Below are positions 7,591 through 16,130 of a stretch of 64,000 nt of DNA, one piece after another. The notes under the pieces were generated by a model. The model was not told the origin of the DNA and searched no databases. It saw nothing but the letters and a program-made list of their open reading frames with translations. The stretch spans positions 62,001-126,000 of the forward strand of contig JAUNUH010000003.1 of assembly GCA_030538275.1 (NCBI GenBank), written 5' to 3'. The translations under genes were made by a program, and so were the position numbers. This DNA comes from Flavobacteriaceae bacterium. GTDB taxonomy: Bacteria; Bacteroidota; Bacteroidia; Flavobacteriales; Weeksellaceae. Numbering within the stretch: the stretch's first letter is position 1; each line of letters opens with the position of its first letter.

Positions 7591-8891
7591 ATTATTGGAA
7601 TTTTAACTGGGTTTTCGTCATCAAAAGTTATGATATGTAAAAATTGATGCAAATGTAAAAATGTTTTAATTAAGGTTTTATTATGGGCAGAATTTGGCAG
7701 TGAAATGCGTAAGTTTTGTCGAATTTCATCGTTTTCTAACTGATTGAACAGTGTAAAAAAACCATAGGCTTTCAACTTTCCGTCATTAATTTCTATAAAT
7801 GATTTTTCTTGGGAATTTCGTCCTTTATCCACCAAAATCAGATTTTTTGCTGGAAAAGCAAGTTTTTTTCGAATCAACTTTGCTTTTTCTTGTACAGGCA
7901 AATTTGTGTCTATTTGCAGAGAATGATGCAATTCTTGAATGGCGCGATATGCCTTGCGTTTGTTATGAAAAAGTAATAGAGGTTGTTTTGGATAATTATC
8001 AACCTTTTCGACTATGAATTCATTATTTTCTAGGTTAATAAAAAGTCCGTACAAAAAATATTTTTTTCTAAGCTGGATTAAATTTTTAGTCGCTTTTTTT
8101 TGTTGATTTTCTTTGAGTATTGCAATTAAGAAGCTTCCTGTAAGTTCTGTGGTAATTTCTTGAACTTGGGATTGAAGTCTTTTTTCATTTTTGCCATTTG
8201 AAGTAAAAATTTCATTCACATCATTTCGAATATTTTTTGCGGAAGAGGTGAAGATTAATTTTTTATCAGAATTTAAGAAATAAAAATTTCCCGTTTCGTT
8301 TGGTAATTCTCCCTCGAGATGTAGCAGTTTTGAAATTTGTTTACGGCTTTTGTGGGAATCGATGGCATAGGATTGCATGATTTCGTTCTTAACGTCTTTT
8401 TGGAGCAAAATTTTGAAGAGTTCAAGCGTAATTCTCGTATCACCTTCTGCTGTATGTCTGAAGTTTACTGGGATTCCAAGGGATTTGCTCAACTTTCCTA
8501 AAGAGTAGGATTCGGCGTCGGGAAGTAGTTTTTTGCTCAAATCTAGCGTATCTAGGGTTTTTCTTTCATAATTATAACCTAATTCTCGGAATTCTTGTCG
8601 CAGCATTCGATAGTCAAAATCCACTCCATGCCCTACGATGATGCAGTTTTCTGTAATTTCTATAATGCGTTTGGCGAGTTCATAAAATTTGGGAGCGCCT
8701 TTGACCATTTTTTCGGTGATTCCTGTCAGTTTTTGAACATATTTATCTATAGAGCGTTGCGGATTTACTCTGGAGCCAAATTGGTCCAAAACCTCATTGC
8801 CATCAAAACGATAGATAAAAATATCAATAATTTTTTCTGTGCCGGCTTTTCCTCCAGTTGCCTCTATATCTATTATTGCGTAAGGTGTCAA
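7587..8891 (-). CDS. DnaQ-like 3'-5' exonuclease fused to a decayed GIY-YIG (UvrC-like) domain
   Basis: Residues 1-170 form a DEDDh exonuclease: Exo I has Asp8 and Glu10 in IIDIEATGG, Exo II is VGHGVDFDYRML, Exo III is RHTAEGDTRITLEL. From about residue 195 the sequence follows the UvrC/Cho GIY-YIG layout, including the later ELTGSFLIAILKE block. The nuclease signature itself is lost: the GIY position reads GNFYF, the YIG position reads FTS, and the usual Arg of the following helix is replaced (KNIRNDV). The fusion is typical of Bacteroidota and is annotated as polymerase III epsilon-like. The exonuclease half should be active, while the second half is probably structural or DNA-binding. Confidence 0.88.
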   Translation of the reverse strand: MTPYAIIDIEATGGKAGTEKIIDIFIYRFDGNEVLDQFGSRVNPQRSIDKYVQKLTGITEKMVKGAPKFYELAKRIIEITENCIIVGHGVDFDYRMLRQEFRELGYNYERKTLDTLDLSKKLLPDAESYSLGKLSKSLGIPVNFRHTAEGDTRITLELFKILLQKDVKNEIMQSYAIDSHKSRKQISKLLHLEGELPNETGNFYFLNSDKKLIFTSSAKNIRNDVNEIFTSNGKNEKRLQSQVQEITTELTGSFLIAILKENQQKKATKNLIQLRKKYFLYGLFINLENNEFIVEKVDNYPKQPLLLFHNKRKAYRAIQELHHSLQIDTNLPVQEKAKLIRKKLAFPAKNLILVDKGRNSQEKSFIEINDGKLKAYGFFTLFNQLENDEIRQNLRISLPNSAHNKTLIKTFLHLHQFLHIITFDDENPVKIPII

Positions 8892-8893
8892 AA

Positions 8894-10426
8894 TTAATAG
8901 CGTCTTTTAACTCCCAAAACCCCTAAAACTCCACGTGTAATTTCTCTCATCGCTGTTCTGCCCAATTGTCTCACCATCGTGTTTTTACTCATTTTTTCAA
9001 CAAATGTTTCCTCTTTCACATTTCGGCGAGGGCTTGTAGTTGTTTTATTAGGGGTTTCGTTGACGGCTTGTTCAATTTTTTTACTTAAAATCTCATAGGC
9101 AGATTCTCGGTTGATATCCATTGAATATTTGGTTACCATAACGGAATTTCTAATTTCTTCTTCTATTTCTTGCGTAGTAAGTACGTCCATTCTAGATTGT
9201 GGAGCAACCAAATGCGTGTAAACCAGTGGGGTAGGGATTCCTTTTTCGTTCAAAGCAGTGATAAAAGCTTCTCCTATTCCCAATTGTGTAATTACCTGAT
9301 CTGCTTCATAAAATTCTGTAATTGGATAATTTTCTACAGCTTTTTTGATTTCTTTACGGTCTTTTGCTGTAAATCCACGTAGGGCGTGTTGAATTTTCAA
9401 TCCTAATTGGCTCAAAACACTATCGGGAACATCGCCAGGAATCTGTGTAATAAAAAACACGCCAATACCTTTTGAGCGAATCAACTTCACCACAGTATCT
9501 ATTTGTTCTAGCAAAGATTTGGAGGCATTCTGAAAAACCAAATGCGCTTCATCAATAAATAAACAAAGTTTGGGTTTTTCTAAGTCGCCTGCCTCTGGAA
9601 ATTGCGAATATACTTCTGCTAGAAGGCTTAACATAAATGTAGAAAATAAAGCTGGTTTATCTTGAATATCAACCAGGCGAACAATGTTGATTACACCTTT
9701 TCCGTCTTTGGTTCTCAATAAATCATTCACGTCAAAGGATGGCTCACCAAAGAACTTTGCAGCGCCTTGTTGTTCTAGGGCAACAATTTTGCGTAATATA
9801 GCACCTACAGAGGCGGTAGAAACGCTTCCATAATCTTTTTTAAATTTTTCTTTACCCTCTTCATCATCTTTTACATAGGTCAGTACTTTTTTGATGTCGT
9901 CCAAATCGATTAAAGGTAAAGCGTGGTCGTCACAGAATTTAAACAATACAGAAATTATACTTTCCTGGGTTTCGTTTAAACCAAGAATTTTACTGAATAA
10001 TATAGGGCCAAATTCTGTCACTGTTGCTCGTAATTTCACACCCTTTTCATCACTTAGTGACAAAAGTTCAACAGGGAATCCTGTTGCTTCATAGGGCATT
10101 TCCAGTTTTTGCATTCGTTCTATAGTATGAGTTGAGTTGGCATCACCCGGGCGTGCAAGTCCGCTCAAATCTCCTTTTACATCCATTACCAAAGATGGAA
10201 TTCCATGGTTTGACAATTGTTCGCATACGATTTGCAAAGTTTTCGTTTTTCCAGTTCCTGTGGCGCCAGCTATGAGCCCGTGTCGATTGAGGGTTTTTAA
10301 TGGAATTTGCACAGCAGCATCGGGATATATTTCGTTGTTAAATTTCCCTTTACCCAATGTGATGACGGCTCCTTTGGCTGCATAACCCTCTTGGATTGAA
10401 TCTATAAATGTGTGTGCAGTTTTCAT
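8894..10426 (-). CDS. HerA-like ATPase (DUF853 family)
   Basis: The 510-residue P-loop ATPase has Walker A GATGTGKT at residues 54-61 and Walker B LFIDEAHLVF near residue 290, followed by sensor-like IGVFFITQIPGDVP. This matches the DUF853/YjgR branch of the HerA-FtsK superfamily, whose members are predicted DNA translocases; the physiological role is not established. The C-terminus is basic (RREITRG...GVKRRY). It lies just upstream of the exonuclease gene (2-base gap), so HerA-like ATPase, exonuclease and LOG protein form one minus-strand operon. A nuclease/translocase partnership is suggested but not shown. Confidence 0.88.
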   Translation of the reverse strand: MKTAHTFIDSIQEGYAAKGAVITLGKGKFNNEIYPDAAVQIPLKTLNRHGLIAGATGTGKTKTLQIVCEQLSNHGIPSLVMDVKGDLSGLARPGDANSTHTIERMQKLEMPYEATGFPVELLSLSDEKGVKLRATVTEFGPILFSKILGLNETQESIISVLFKFCDDHALPLIDLDDIKKVLTYVKDDEEGKEKFKKDYGSVSTASVGAILRKIVALEQQGAAKFFGEPSFDVNDLLRTKDGKGVINIVRLVDIQDKPALFSTFMLSLLAEVYSQFPEAGDLEKPKLCLFIDEAHLVFQNASKSLLEQIDTVVKLIRSKGIGVFFITQIPGDVPDSVLSQLGLKIQHALRGFTAKDRKEIKKAVENYPITEFYEADQVITQLGIGEAFITALNEKGIPTPLVYTHLVAPQSRMDVLTTQEIEEEIRNSVMVTKYSMDINRESAYEILSKKIEQAVNETPNKTTTSPRRNVKEETFVEKMSKNTMVRQLGRTAMREITRGVLGVLGVKRRY

Positions 10427-10443
10427 GTATTAAAAAGTTTTTT

Positions 10444-10451
10444 CAAAGATA
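10444..10451 (-). promoter_or_regulatory. -7 promoter element for the HerA-like operon
   Basis: The minus strand reads TATCTTTG, a full match to TAnnTTTG, 18 bases before the start codon at 10426. No convincing -33 TTG lies at 17-23 bases. Confidence 0.4.
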
Positions 10452-10570
10452 AAAAAGAATGTCCAAAGTAGATAATATAGTATTGTAGCTCTAGCAATTG
10501 TGTTCGAATTTAATAGGTGCTGTGTTGTTCAATGGTTTCTAAATCAAAACTTTAGTTAATAAAAATTAAA

Positions 10571-10596
10571 AAAACCGCTCAATCTGGAGCGGTTTT
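10571..10596 (-). terminator. Intrinsic terminator of prs-rplY
   Basis: AAAACCGCTC (10571-10580), loop AATCTG, GAGCGGTTTT (10587-10596). On the minus strand the GC stem is followed by a run of T, placing it downstream of rplY. It is symmetric enough to work in both directions. Confidence 0.85.
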
Positions 10597-10622
10597 GTGG
10601 AATTAATTAAAAATTCTGAAAA

Positions 10623-11282
10623 TTAAGCTTCTGTATTCTCTTCAGTACCTTCTGCAGTTGTTTCACCTTCTGCAGCACCTTCAGTTCCTTCAATACCTTC
10701 TTCTTCCTCTTCTTCATCTTCCAGATCTGCAATAGCAGTACGAGCAGTTTTGATCATACAAACTACTTGATTATCAGGGTGAATCAAAGTGTATTCGTCT
10801 GTGCGAATATCTTTAATATATTTTTTATGACCAATACGCATAGGTGTAATATCGATTACAATCTCATCGGGTAAATTGGCAGGAAGAGCCTTTACACGAA
10901 GTTTTCTCATATTAAATCGTAGTACACCACCAGCTTGTACACCACGTGCGCGACCTGTAAGTCTCACCGGAATATTAATGGTAACTGGCTTGTCATCTGT
11001 AAATGTGTAGAAATCTGCATGCAGAATTTGATCTGTTACAGGATGAAACTGTATATCCTGCAAAATACATTTGATGGCTTCGCCTCCGTCTAGCTCCAGT
11101 ACTACTGTGTGTGCCTCCGGAGTATAAACCAAATTTTTAAACGAACGAACGTCCGTAGAAAAATGAATTGGTTCATCACCACCGTAAACAACACAAGGTA
11201 CTTGTTCAGCATTACGTAAAGCATTGGTACTAGACTTGCCCACGCTTTCTCTTTTTTTCCCTTGAATCGTTAATGATTTCAT
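10623..11282 (-). CDS. rplY: 50S ribosomal protein L25 / general stress protein Ctc
   Basis: The protein has 219 residues. The N-terminal L25 domain (to about residue 95) binds 5S rRNA and has the family start IQGKKRESVGKSSTNALRNAEQVPCVVYGG. The C-terminal TL5/Ctc beta domain follows, with LPANLPDEIVIDITPM. It ends in a long acidic, Glu-rich tail from about residue 185, typical of the flavobacterial version. It follows prs at 59 bases on the same strand and is closed by a good terminator, so prs-rplY is a two-gene operon, an arrangement also seen elsewhere in bacteria. Confidence 0.95.
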   Translation of the reverse strand: MKSLTIQGKKRESVGKSSTNALRNAEQVPCVVYGGDEPIHFSTDVRSFKNLVYTPEAHTVVLELDGGEAIKCILQDIQFHPVTDQILHADFYTFTDDKPVTINIPVRLTGRARGVQAGGVLRFNMRKLRVKALPANLPDEIVIDITPMRIGHKKYIKDIRTDEYTLIHPDNQVVCMIKTARTAIADLEDEEEEEEGIEGTEGAAEGETTAEGTEENTEA

Positions 11283-11341
11283 TGTTTTAAACTATTTATA
11301 TAATTATATTAAATTCTAATTGAAATGTAAATTTGTGCTTA

Positions 11342-12277
11342 TTAAATAATAAACTTGCCGCTAATGGATTCTTTGGTATGAACCAAGTGCATAACATCAG
11401 CAAAAAGCGGCGCGCAAGATACAACTTTTATTTTAGAAATATCATTTCTCTTGAGCGGAATGGTATCTGTTACGATTAATTCTTCCAATGCAGAGGCTTC
11501 TATTTTCTCATAGGCTTCTCCCGACAAAACGGCATGGGTAGCCATGGCACGTACACTTTTGGCTCCTTTTTCCATCATGAGATTTGCAGCCTTGGTGATG
11601 GTACCTGCCGTATCTATCATATCATCTACCAATATGACATTTCTGTCTTTTACCTCTCCGATAAGCATCATTCTTTCTACCAGATTGGCTTCTTTTCGTT
11701 CTTTATAACAAATCACAATATCGGTTTGTAAATATTTGGCATAGGCATTGGCTCTTTTAGCGCCACCCATATCTGGTGATGCCATGGTAATATTGTCTAA
11801 ATGTAGCTGATTCAGGTAATCAACAAAAATGGTTGAAGCAAAAATATGATCTACCGGAATTTCAAAAAATCCTTGTATTTGGTCGGCGTGTAAATCCATG
11901 GTCATAATTCTTGTGGCACCTGCTGCAGATAATAGATTGGCAACCAGTTTAGCCCCTATAGGAACCCTGGGATTATCTTTTCGGTCTTGTCTTGCATAGC
12001 CATAATAGGGGATAACAACCGTGATGTTCTTGGCAGATGCCCTTTTGGCGGCATCACACATCAACAAAATTTCCATGAGATTGATATCTGGCGTGAAGGT
12101 AGATCCAATCAAAAAAACACGTGCCCCACGTATAGATTGTTCAAACGAGGGCTGATATTCACCATCACTGAATTCCCGAAATTTTATTTTGCCTAAAGGT
12201 TGGCCATAATGAGCAGCGATTTTTTCTGCTAATACTTTACTCTGACGCGTAGAAAATAATAATGCCGGTTGATCCAT
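11342..12277 (-). CDS. prs: Ribose-phosphate pyrophosphokinase
   Basis: PRPP synthetase transfers pyrophosphate from ATP to ribose 5-phosphate, feeding purine, pyrimidine, histidine and NAD synthesis. The 311 residues are the usual length for class I enzymes. Visible motifs are the catalytic loop YARQDRKDNPRVPIGAKLVA, the metal/ATP segment MDLHADQIQGFF and the PRPP-binding loop VILVDDMIDTAGTI. The start is close to a -7 box, giving a very short leader. It is divergent from rpe, which makes ribulose/xylulose 5-phosphate in the same pentose pathway. Confidence 0.97.
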   Translation of the reverse strand: MDQPALLFSTRQSKVLAEKIAAHYGQPLGKIKFREFSDGEYQPSFEQSIRGARVFLIGSTFTPDINLMEILLMCDAAKRASAKNITVVIPYYGYARQDRKDNPRVPIGAKLVANLLSAAGATRIMTMDLHADQIQGFFEIPVDHIFASTIFVDYLNQLHLDNITMASPDMGGAKRANAYAKYLQTDIVICYKERKEANLVERMMLIGEVKDRNVILVDDMIDTAGTITKAANLMMEKGAKSVRAMATHAVLSGEAYEKIEASALEELIVTDTIPLKRNDISKIKVVSCAPLFADVMHLVHTKESISGKFII

Positions 12278-12291
12278 TTAGAAATTTTGTG

Positions 12292-12299
12292 CAAAATTA
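12292..12299 (-). promoter_or_regulatory. -7 promoter element of prs
   Basis: The minus strand reads TAATTTTG, a full match to TAnnTTTG, ending 14 bases before the prs start codon. Confidence 0.5.
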
Positions 12300-12439
12300 A
12301 TAGAATATCATAAATTTCTAAAGTTTTGAATATTAAATTTTTTCAAAAGATTTTTTCAAGATTTCTGGCATAATGAGTTGAATTAATATATAATATAGGT
12401 GTAGATTGAAAAATACTTTTATCATTGTCTAAATATTTA

Positions 12440-12447
12440 TAATTTTG
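12440..12447 (+). promoter_or_regulatory. -7 promoter element of rpe
   Basis: TAATTTTG, 15 bases before the rpe ATG at 12463. It overlaps the upstream in-frame TTG (12445), which argues that the TTG is part of the promoter and not the start codon. Confidence 0.5.
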
Positions 12448-12462
12448 CTTGCAAATAAAATT

Positions 12463-13113
12463 ATGGCACTGGTCTCTCCTTCGGTATTGTCAGCCGATTT
12501 TTTACATTTAGAAAATGATCTTCAAATGATTAATGAAAGCGATGCTGATTTCTTTCATTTGGATATTATGGATGGCGTTTTTGTTCCCAATATTTCCTAT
12601 GGTATGCCATTGATGGATGCGATGAACAAGGTGGCTCAAAAACCGCTTGATGTGCATTTAATGATTGTTCAACCCGAAAGATATTTTGAGGAATTTCAAA
12701 GATTAGGTGCGCATTTTTTAAGTATTCATTACGAAGCTTCAGTTCATTTACATAGATCTGTACAAGCCATTAAAAAATTAGGAATGAAGGCGGGCGTTGC
12801 GCTGAATCCACACACACCGGTTCATGTATTGGAAGATATGATAGAAGACATTGATTTGCTGTTGATTATGAGTGTGAACCCTGGATTTGGTGGGCAAAGT
12901 TTTATTCCACAATCTTTGGCCAAAATTCAAAAAGCCAAAGAAATGATTTTGAATAAAAATTCATCTGCATTGATCGAGGTGGATGGAGGAGTAGATGTAT
13001 CTAATGCACAGGACATTATGAATGCCGGAGCAGATATTTTGGTAGCAGGAAGTGCGGTTTTTAAAAGTTCTGATGCCAAAAAAACGATTAGAATTTTAAA
13101 AAATACACAATAA
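12463..13113 (+). CDS. rpe: Ribulose-phosphate 3-epimerase
   Basis: Interconverts D-ribulose 5-phosphate and D-xylulose 5-phosphate in the pentose phosphate pathway. The 216-residue protein is a TIM barrel of normal length. Metal and catalytic residues sit in VSPSVLSADF, FHLDIMDGVFVPN, DVHLMI and ALIEVDGGV; the phosphate-binding end is MSVNPGFGGQSF and VAGSAVF. I chose ATG 12463 over an in-frame TTG at 12445, because the latter lies inside a -7 box and the family begins near MALVSPS. Confidence 0.96.
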   Translation: MALVSPSVLSADFLHLENDLQMINESDADFFHLDIMDGVFVPNISYGMPLMDAMNKVAQKPLDVHLMIVQPERYFEEFQRLGAHFLSIHYEASVHLHRSVQAIKKLGMKAGVALNPHTPVHVLEDMIEDIDLLLIMSVNPGFGGQSFIPQSLAKIQKAKEMILNKNSSALIEVDGGVDVSNAQDIMNAGADILVAGSAVFKSSDAKKTIRILKNTQ

Positions 13114-13167
13114 TTTAATTTGAATTATAAAATTTATCTTATCTTTAATTTTTAATAAATTGATTTT

Positions 13168-14469
13168 ATGAAAAAATTCAACCAGCTTTTACTTTTAATT
13201 TTATTGATAAGCGCTGGACTTCAGGCACAAGAGGAGCAAAGTCAACCTCAAATTCAAATACAACCCGTCAGTAATCATTATACCTGGCAATTGGGGGTAA
13301 GCATGTTTGCTACAGATCATACATCGGCAAGGGGTGTCTTTGACGGATTTTTTGATTTTGATGATTATAGTGTGGTGCCATATCCAGCAAAATTTACCCT
13401 TGTAAGAGGGCTCAACAAATCATTTGATTTGGATGCTTCTGTCAACTTTGGGCAGGTAGATAACAAAAGATTAAATGTTGAAAATGAATTTATGGTAAAC
13501 GGAACTTTGGGGTTGCGCTATCGCTTAGCGAATGGCTATATTTTGAATCCTACCTCTTGGTTTGATCCTTATTTACGACTGGGTGCCGGAATTCATCATT
13601 TTGATTATCAGGATTTGGAGTTTACAAATATTATCGACCTACAAAATCACCCTATTTCAAATGGAGCTGTAGCGGGTAATGATCATTTCACGGTTACAGG
13701 AGGTGTAGGAATCAACTTTTGGTTTGCAGAAAAATTTGGAGCCAATATCATGAGTGAATATTACCATATGAGGGGTATGACCGGTGATAATATTGATTTT
13801 TTCCAACATTCTGCTGGATTGGTATTTCGTTTTGGCAAACTCGATCGCGATGGTGACGGTATAGAAGACAAAGACGATGAATGCCCGGATACGCCTGGAT
13901 TGGCAGAGTTTAATGGTTGTCCAGATACGGATGGAGATGGATTGCCAGACCATTTGGATGAATGCCCATTAGAGCCAGGCCCAATCGAGAATATCGGTTG
14001 CCCCTATAGAGATCGTGATGGAGACGGAATCCTGGATGATGTTGACGAATGTCCAGATGTTCCTGGTATCATAGACTATAACGGTTGTCCGCCGCCAATT
14101 CGAGTAATTGAACAGCCAGAACCAGAACAACCAAAAACTATAGTTTTCCAAGATGTATTGTTTGAATTTGACAGCTATCGAATCAAGATGAGCGAATTTA
14201 GTTCTATAACAGAAGCTGCAGAAGAAATTAAATCAACTGGAGGTATCTATTATATAGACGGACATACAGACGTTCGAGGTGCAGATGCCTATAACGATAA
14301 ATTGTCACAACAAAGAGCACAAGCTGTAAAAGATGCTTTGGTACAAGAAGGAGCAGATCCCAATAAGCTTATCGTGCGAGGTATGGGTGAGAGATTCCCG
14401 GTATGTAATGAAGATACAGAAGAATGTCACCAGCTCAATCGTAGAGTAGAAATCCTGAGAAAAGAATAA
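13168..14469 (+). CDS. OmpA-family outer-membrane protein with thrombospondin type 3 repeats
   Basis: The 433 residues start with a signal peptide (KKFNQLLLLILLISAGLQAQ). A beta-barrel-like region of alternating aromatic strands runs to about residue 225. Three calcium-binding type 3 repeats follow (DRDGDGIEDKDDECPDTPG, DTDGDGLPDHLDECP, DRDGDGILDDVDECPDVPG). The C-terminal OmpA domain, from about residue 325, binds peptidoglycan through FEFDSYRI, YIDGHTDVRG and NRRVEI. It probably anchors the outer membrane to the cell wall. A strong hairpin terminator follows, so the gene is monocistronic. Confidence 0.93.
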   Translation: MKKFNQLLLLILLISAGLQAQEEQSQPQIQIQPVSNHYTWQLGVSMFATDHTSARGVFDGFFDFDDYSVVPYPAKFTLVRGLNKSFDLDASVNFGQVDNKRLNVENEFMVNGTLGLRYRLANGYILNPTSWFDPYLRLGAGIHHFDYQDLEFTNIIDLQNHPISNGAVAGNDHFTVTGGVGINFWFAEKFGANIMSEYYHMRGMTGDNIDFFQHSAGLVFRFGKLDRDGDGIEDKDDECPDTPGLAEFNGCPDTDGDGLPDHLDECPLEPGPIENIGCPYRDRDGDGILDDVDECPDVPGIIDYNGCPPPIRVIEQPEPEQPKTIVFQDVLFEFDSYRIKMSEFSSITEAAEEIKSTGGIYYIDGHTDVRGADAYNDKLSQQRAQAVKDALVQEGADPNKLIVRGMGERFPVCNEDTEECHQLNRRVEILRKE

Positions 14470-14489
14470 ATCAGGAGTAAAATAAATGG

Positions 14490-14524
14490 AAAAAAGCTTC
14501 GGTCCCTATGACCGAAGCTTTTTT
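14490..14524. terminator. Intrinsic terminator after the OmpA-like gene
   Basis: 15-base arms (14490-14504 and 14510-14524) around loop CCTAT, with the stem AAGCTTCGGTC paired to GACCGAAGCTT and an A-run/T-run on either side. It can act on both strands. Confidence 0.9.
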
Positions 14525-14530
14525 ATTTAG

Positions 14531-14538
14531 TACTTTTG
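14531..14538 (+). promoter_or_regulatory. -7 element abutting the start of the next gene
   Basis: TACTTTTG matches TAnnTTTG and ends only five bases before ATG 14544, so the transcript would begin at or almost at the start codon. Confidence 0.45.
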
Positions 14539-14543
14539 GCCAT

Positions 14544-14894
14544 ATGACCGAAAAAGATAAATGGAATCGAGTAGTTGAATTTTTTAAAATAAATTTCACC
14601 GATGGAGAAACGCCAGAATTGGATACAATTCTTTTTTTGATTGGAGTGCAAGAATTAGGTAAAGGCCTTCAACGGTTCAAAAAAGATGATAAAGTAAATT
14701 TGATGCATATAGCTGTTTGCAGACTACTAGAGCCGTATGGCTACTACCGTTTCGATGGTAGAGATGCAGATGGCTGGCCACAGTTTGAGCTTCTCGCTGA
14801 ATTACCAATTCTAAAGGCAAACGAGCAATCTATTCTGATGAAAAAAGCTGTAATTCTCTATTTTGAAGAGCAAGGATTGCTTGAAGTAAGTTGA
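14544..14894 (+). CDS. Conserved flavobacterial protein of unknown function (116 aa)
   Basis: A small soluble protein without signal peptide or membrane segment. The sequence resembles a conserved hypothetical family of Flavobacteriia with blocks LDTILFLIGVQELGKG, KVNLMHIAVCRLLEPYGYY, DGRDADGWPQFE and a C-terminal ILYFEEQ. I do not know its function. An in-frame ATG at 14508 falls inside the upstream terminator hairpin, so ATG 14544 is the better start. It sits just after a -7 box with almost no leader. It is convergent with the Nudix gene. Confidence 0.75.
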   Translation: MTEKDKWNRVVEFFKINFTDGETPELDTILFLIGVQELGKGLQRFKKDDKVNLMHIAVCRLLEPYGYYRFDGRDADGWPQFELLAELPILKANEQSILMKKAVILYFEEQGLLEVS

Positions 14895-14920
14895 ATAAAT
14901 GAAAAAAGTGGTAATTTGAT

Positions 14921-15346
14921 TTAAACCCAAATTTTCAATAGCATTTCAATCACTTTTTGATCTATTGGCAGGTTCACCATATCATTTGTTAATTGAGACA
15001 TCGGAATCCAAATTACTTCCTCAATATTGTGATCCATCACGATTAATTCTTCCGAATTTTTCACTTCTATTAAGTAATATATCGTAAGTAATTGTTCATT
15101 ACTTTTAAATTTTGAAACCAAAAATTCTTCTTGGGTATAAAAATGACGATAACTTTTCAATTCCAAATTCAATTCTTCTTTCAGTTCTCTAGCCAGCCCC
15201 TCGATTAAACTTTCACCAAATTCGATTCCACCGCCAGGAAATTTCAATAAAATTTCGCCAGCATAGGGTTCGCGAAGAATCATCAATGCATCCTCCAGAA
15301 TCAATAATCCATAAACACGTATATTAAATCTGTCTATCTTTTCCAT
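14921..15346 (-). CDS. Nudix hydrolase
   Basis: The 141-residue protein holds a full Nudix box: GGIEFGESLIEGLARELKEE followed by L, with the metal-binding REL-x-EE core, near residues 39-61. The family cleaves nucleoside diphosphates linked to another group; the substrate (for example damaged nucleotides) cannot be read from the sequence. Its start overlaps the end of mnmD by 13 bases, so the two are probably cotranslated. Confidence 0.9.
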   Translation of the reverse strand: MEKIDRFNIRVYGLLILEDALMILREPYAGEILLKFPGGGIEFGESLIEGLARELKEELNLELKSYRHFYTQEEFLVSKFKSNEQLLTIYYLIEVKNSEELIVMDHNIEEVIWIPMSQLTNDMVNLPIDQKVIEMLLKIWV

Positions 15347-16026
15347 GCGTTCAACATTTCTCTTTTTCCTGGCGGGCCAGGTATTTTATGCACTTCAAAA
15401 CCAATTGATTTCAATATGCGAACTGTTTTCCCATTACAGGCATAAGTCGTAAGTAATCCTTGTGGTTGAAGGAAATCAAATATTTTTTCAAAAATTTCTG
15501 CCTGCCATAATTCAGGTTGAACCCGCATTCCAAAAGCATCAAAATAAACCAAATTGAATTCTTCATTTGAAAAAGAAACATCTTTGAAATCCATTCGAAT
15601 TTTGTTTAATTCAAAAGTATGTACAATTTTTTCTTTCGTATTCCATGACGCATGATGTAAATCATAAAACCAAGACTGAATTTGATTTATACTCCATGTT
15701 TTATCCTTTTCATACAGAATGTTTTCAAAATTTATATTCGAAATATCGGCCCAATTCAAAGGGAATTTTTCCAAACTGGAATATTGTATTTTTGTATGTG
15801 TATTCATAGAAAAAATCAAGGTGAGAAGCGTGTTCAAACCCGTTCCAAATCCATATTCCAATATTTTTACTTCTTGATGATTTTTCCAATGCTCCACGCC
15901 ATTTTGAATAAATACATGCATAGCTTCTTGCACTGCACCATGACGTGAATGATAACTCTCATTCCATGCTGGGATAAATAGCGTTTTACTACCATCGCGA
16001 GTAATAAGTATTTCTTTTTTAAGCAT
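15334..16026 (-). CDS. mnmD: tRNA (5-methylaminomethyl-2-thiouridine) methyltransferase, MnmD type
   Basis: The 230-residue enzyme is the methyltransferase half of MnmC and methylates nm5s2U34 in the wobble position of Lys/Glu/Gln tRNAs. SAM binding is at EYGFGTGLNTLLTL near residue 57; the catalytic region is VYFDAFGMRVQPELW. The end is LTTYACNGKTVRILKSIGF and IPGPPGKREMLNAW, which are diagnostic. The FAD oxidase domain found in the fused MnmC is absent, as expected for the stand-alone form. Confidence 0.92.
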   Translation of the reverse strand: MLKKEILITRDGSKTLFIPAWNESYHSRHGAVQEAMHVFIQNGVEHWKNHQEVKILEYGFGTGLNTLLTLIFSMNTHTKIQYSSLEKFPLNWADISNINFENILYEKDKTWSINQIQSWFYDLHHASWNTKEKIVHTFELNKIRMDFKDVSFSNEEFNLVYFDAFGMRVQPELWQAEIFEKIFDFLQPQGLLTTYACNGKTVRILKSIGFEVHKIPGPPGKREMLNAWKR

Positions 16027-16086
16027 AAATTACGCAGAAATCAACTTTAATCAATAATTAAATTTTATAAATTCCGTAAAATTAAT

Positions 16087-16094
16087 TAATTTTG
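16087..16094 (+). promoter_or_regulatory. -7 element of ilvE
   Basis: TAATTTTG, about 36 bases before ATG 16131. An upstream in-frame TTG (16092) lies inside it and is therefore rejected as the start. Confidence 0.5.
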
Positions 16095-16130
16095 GGCAGC
16101 TATAAATATATAGTTTCAAAAATTCCTAGA

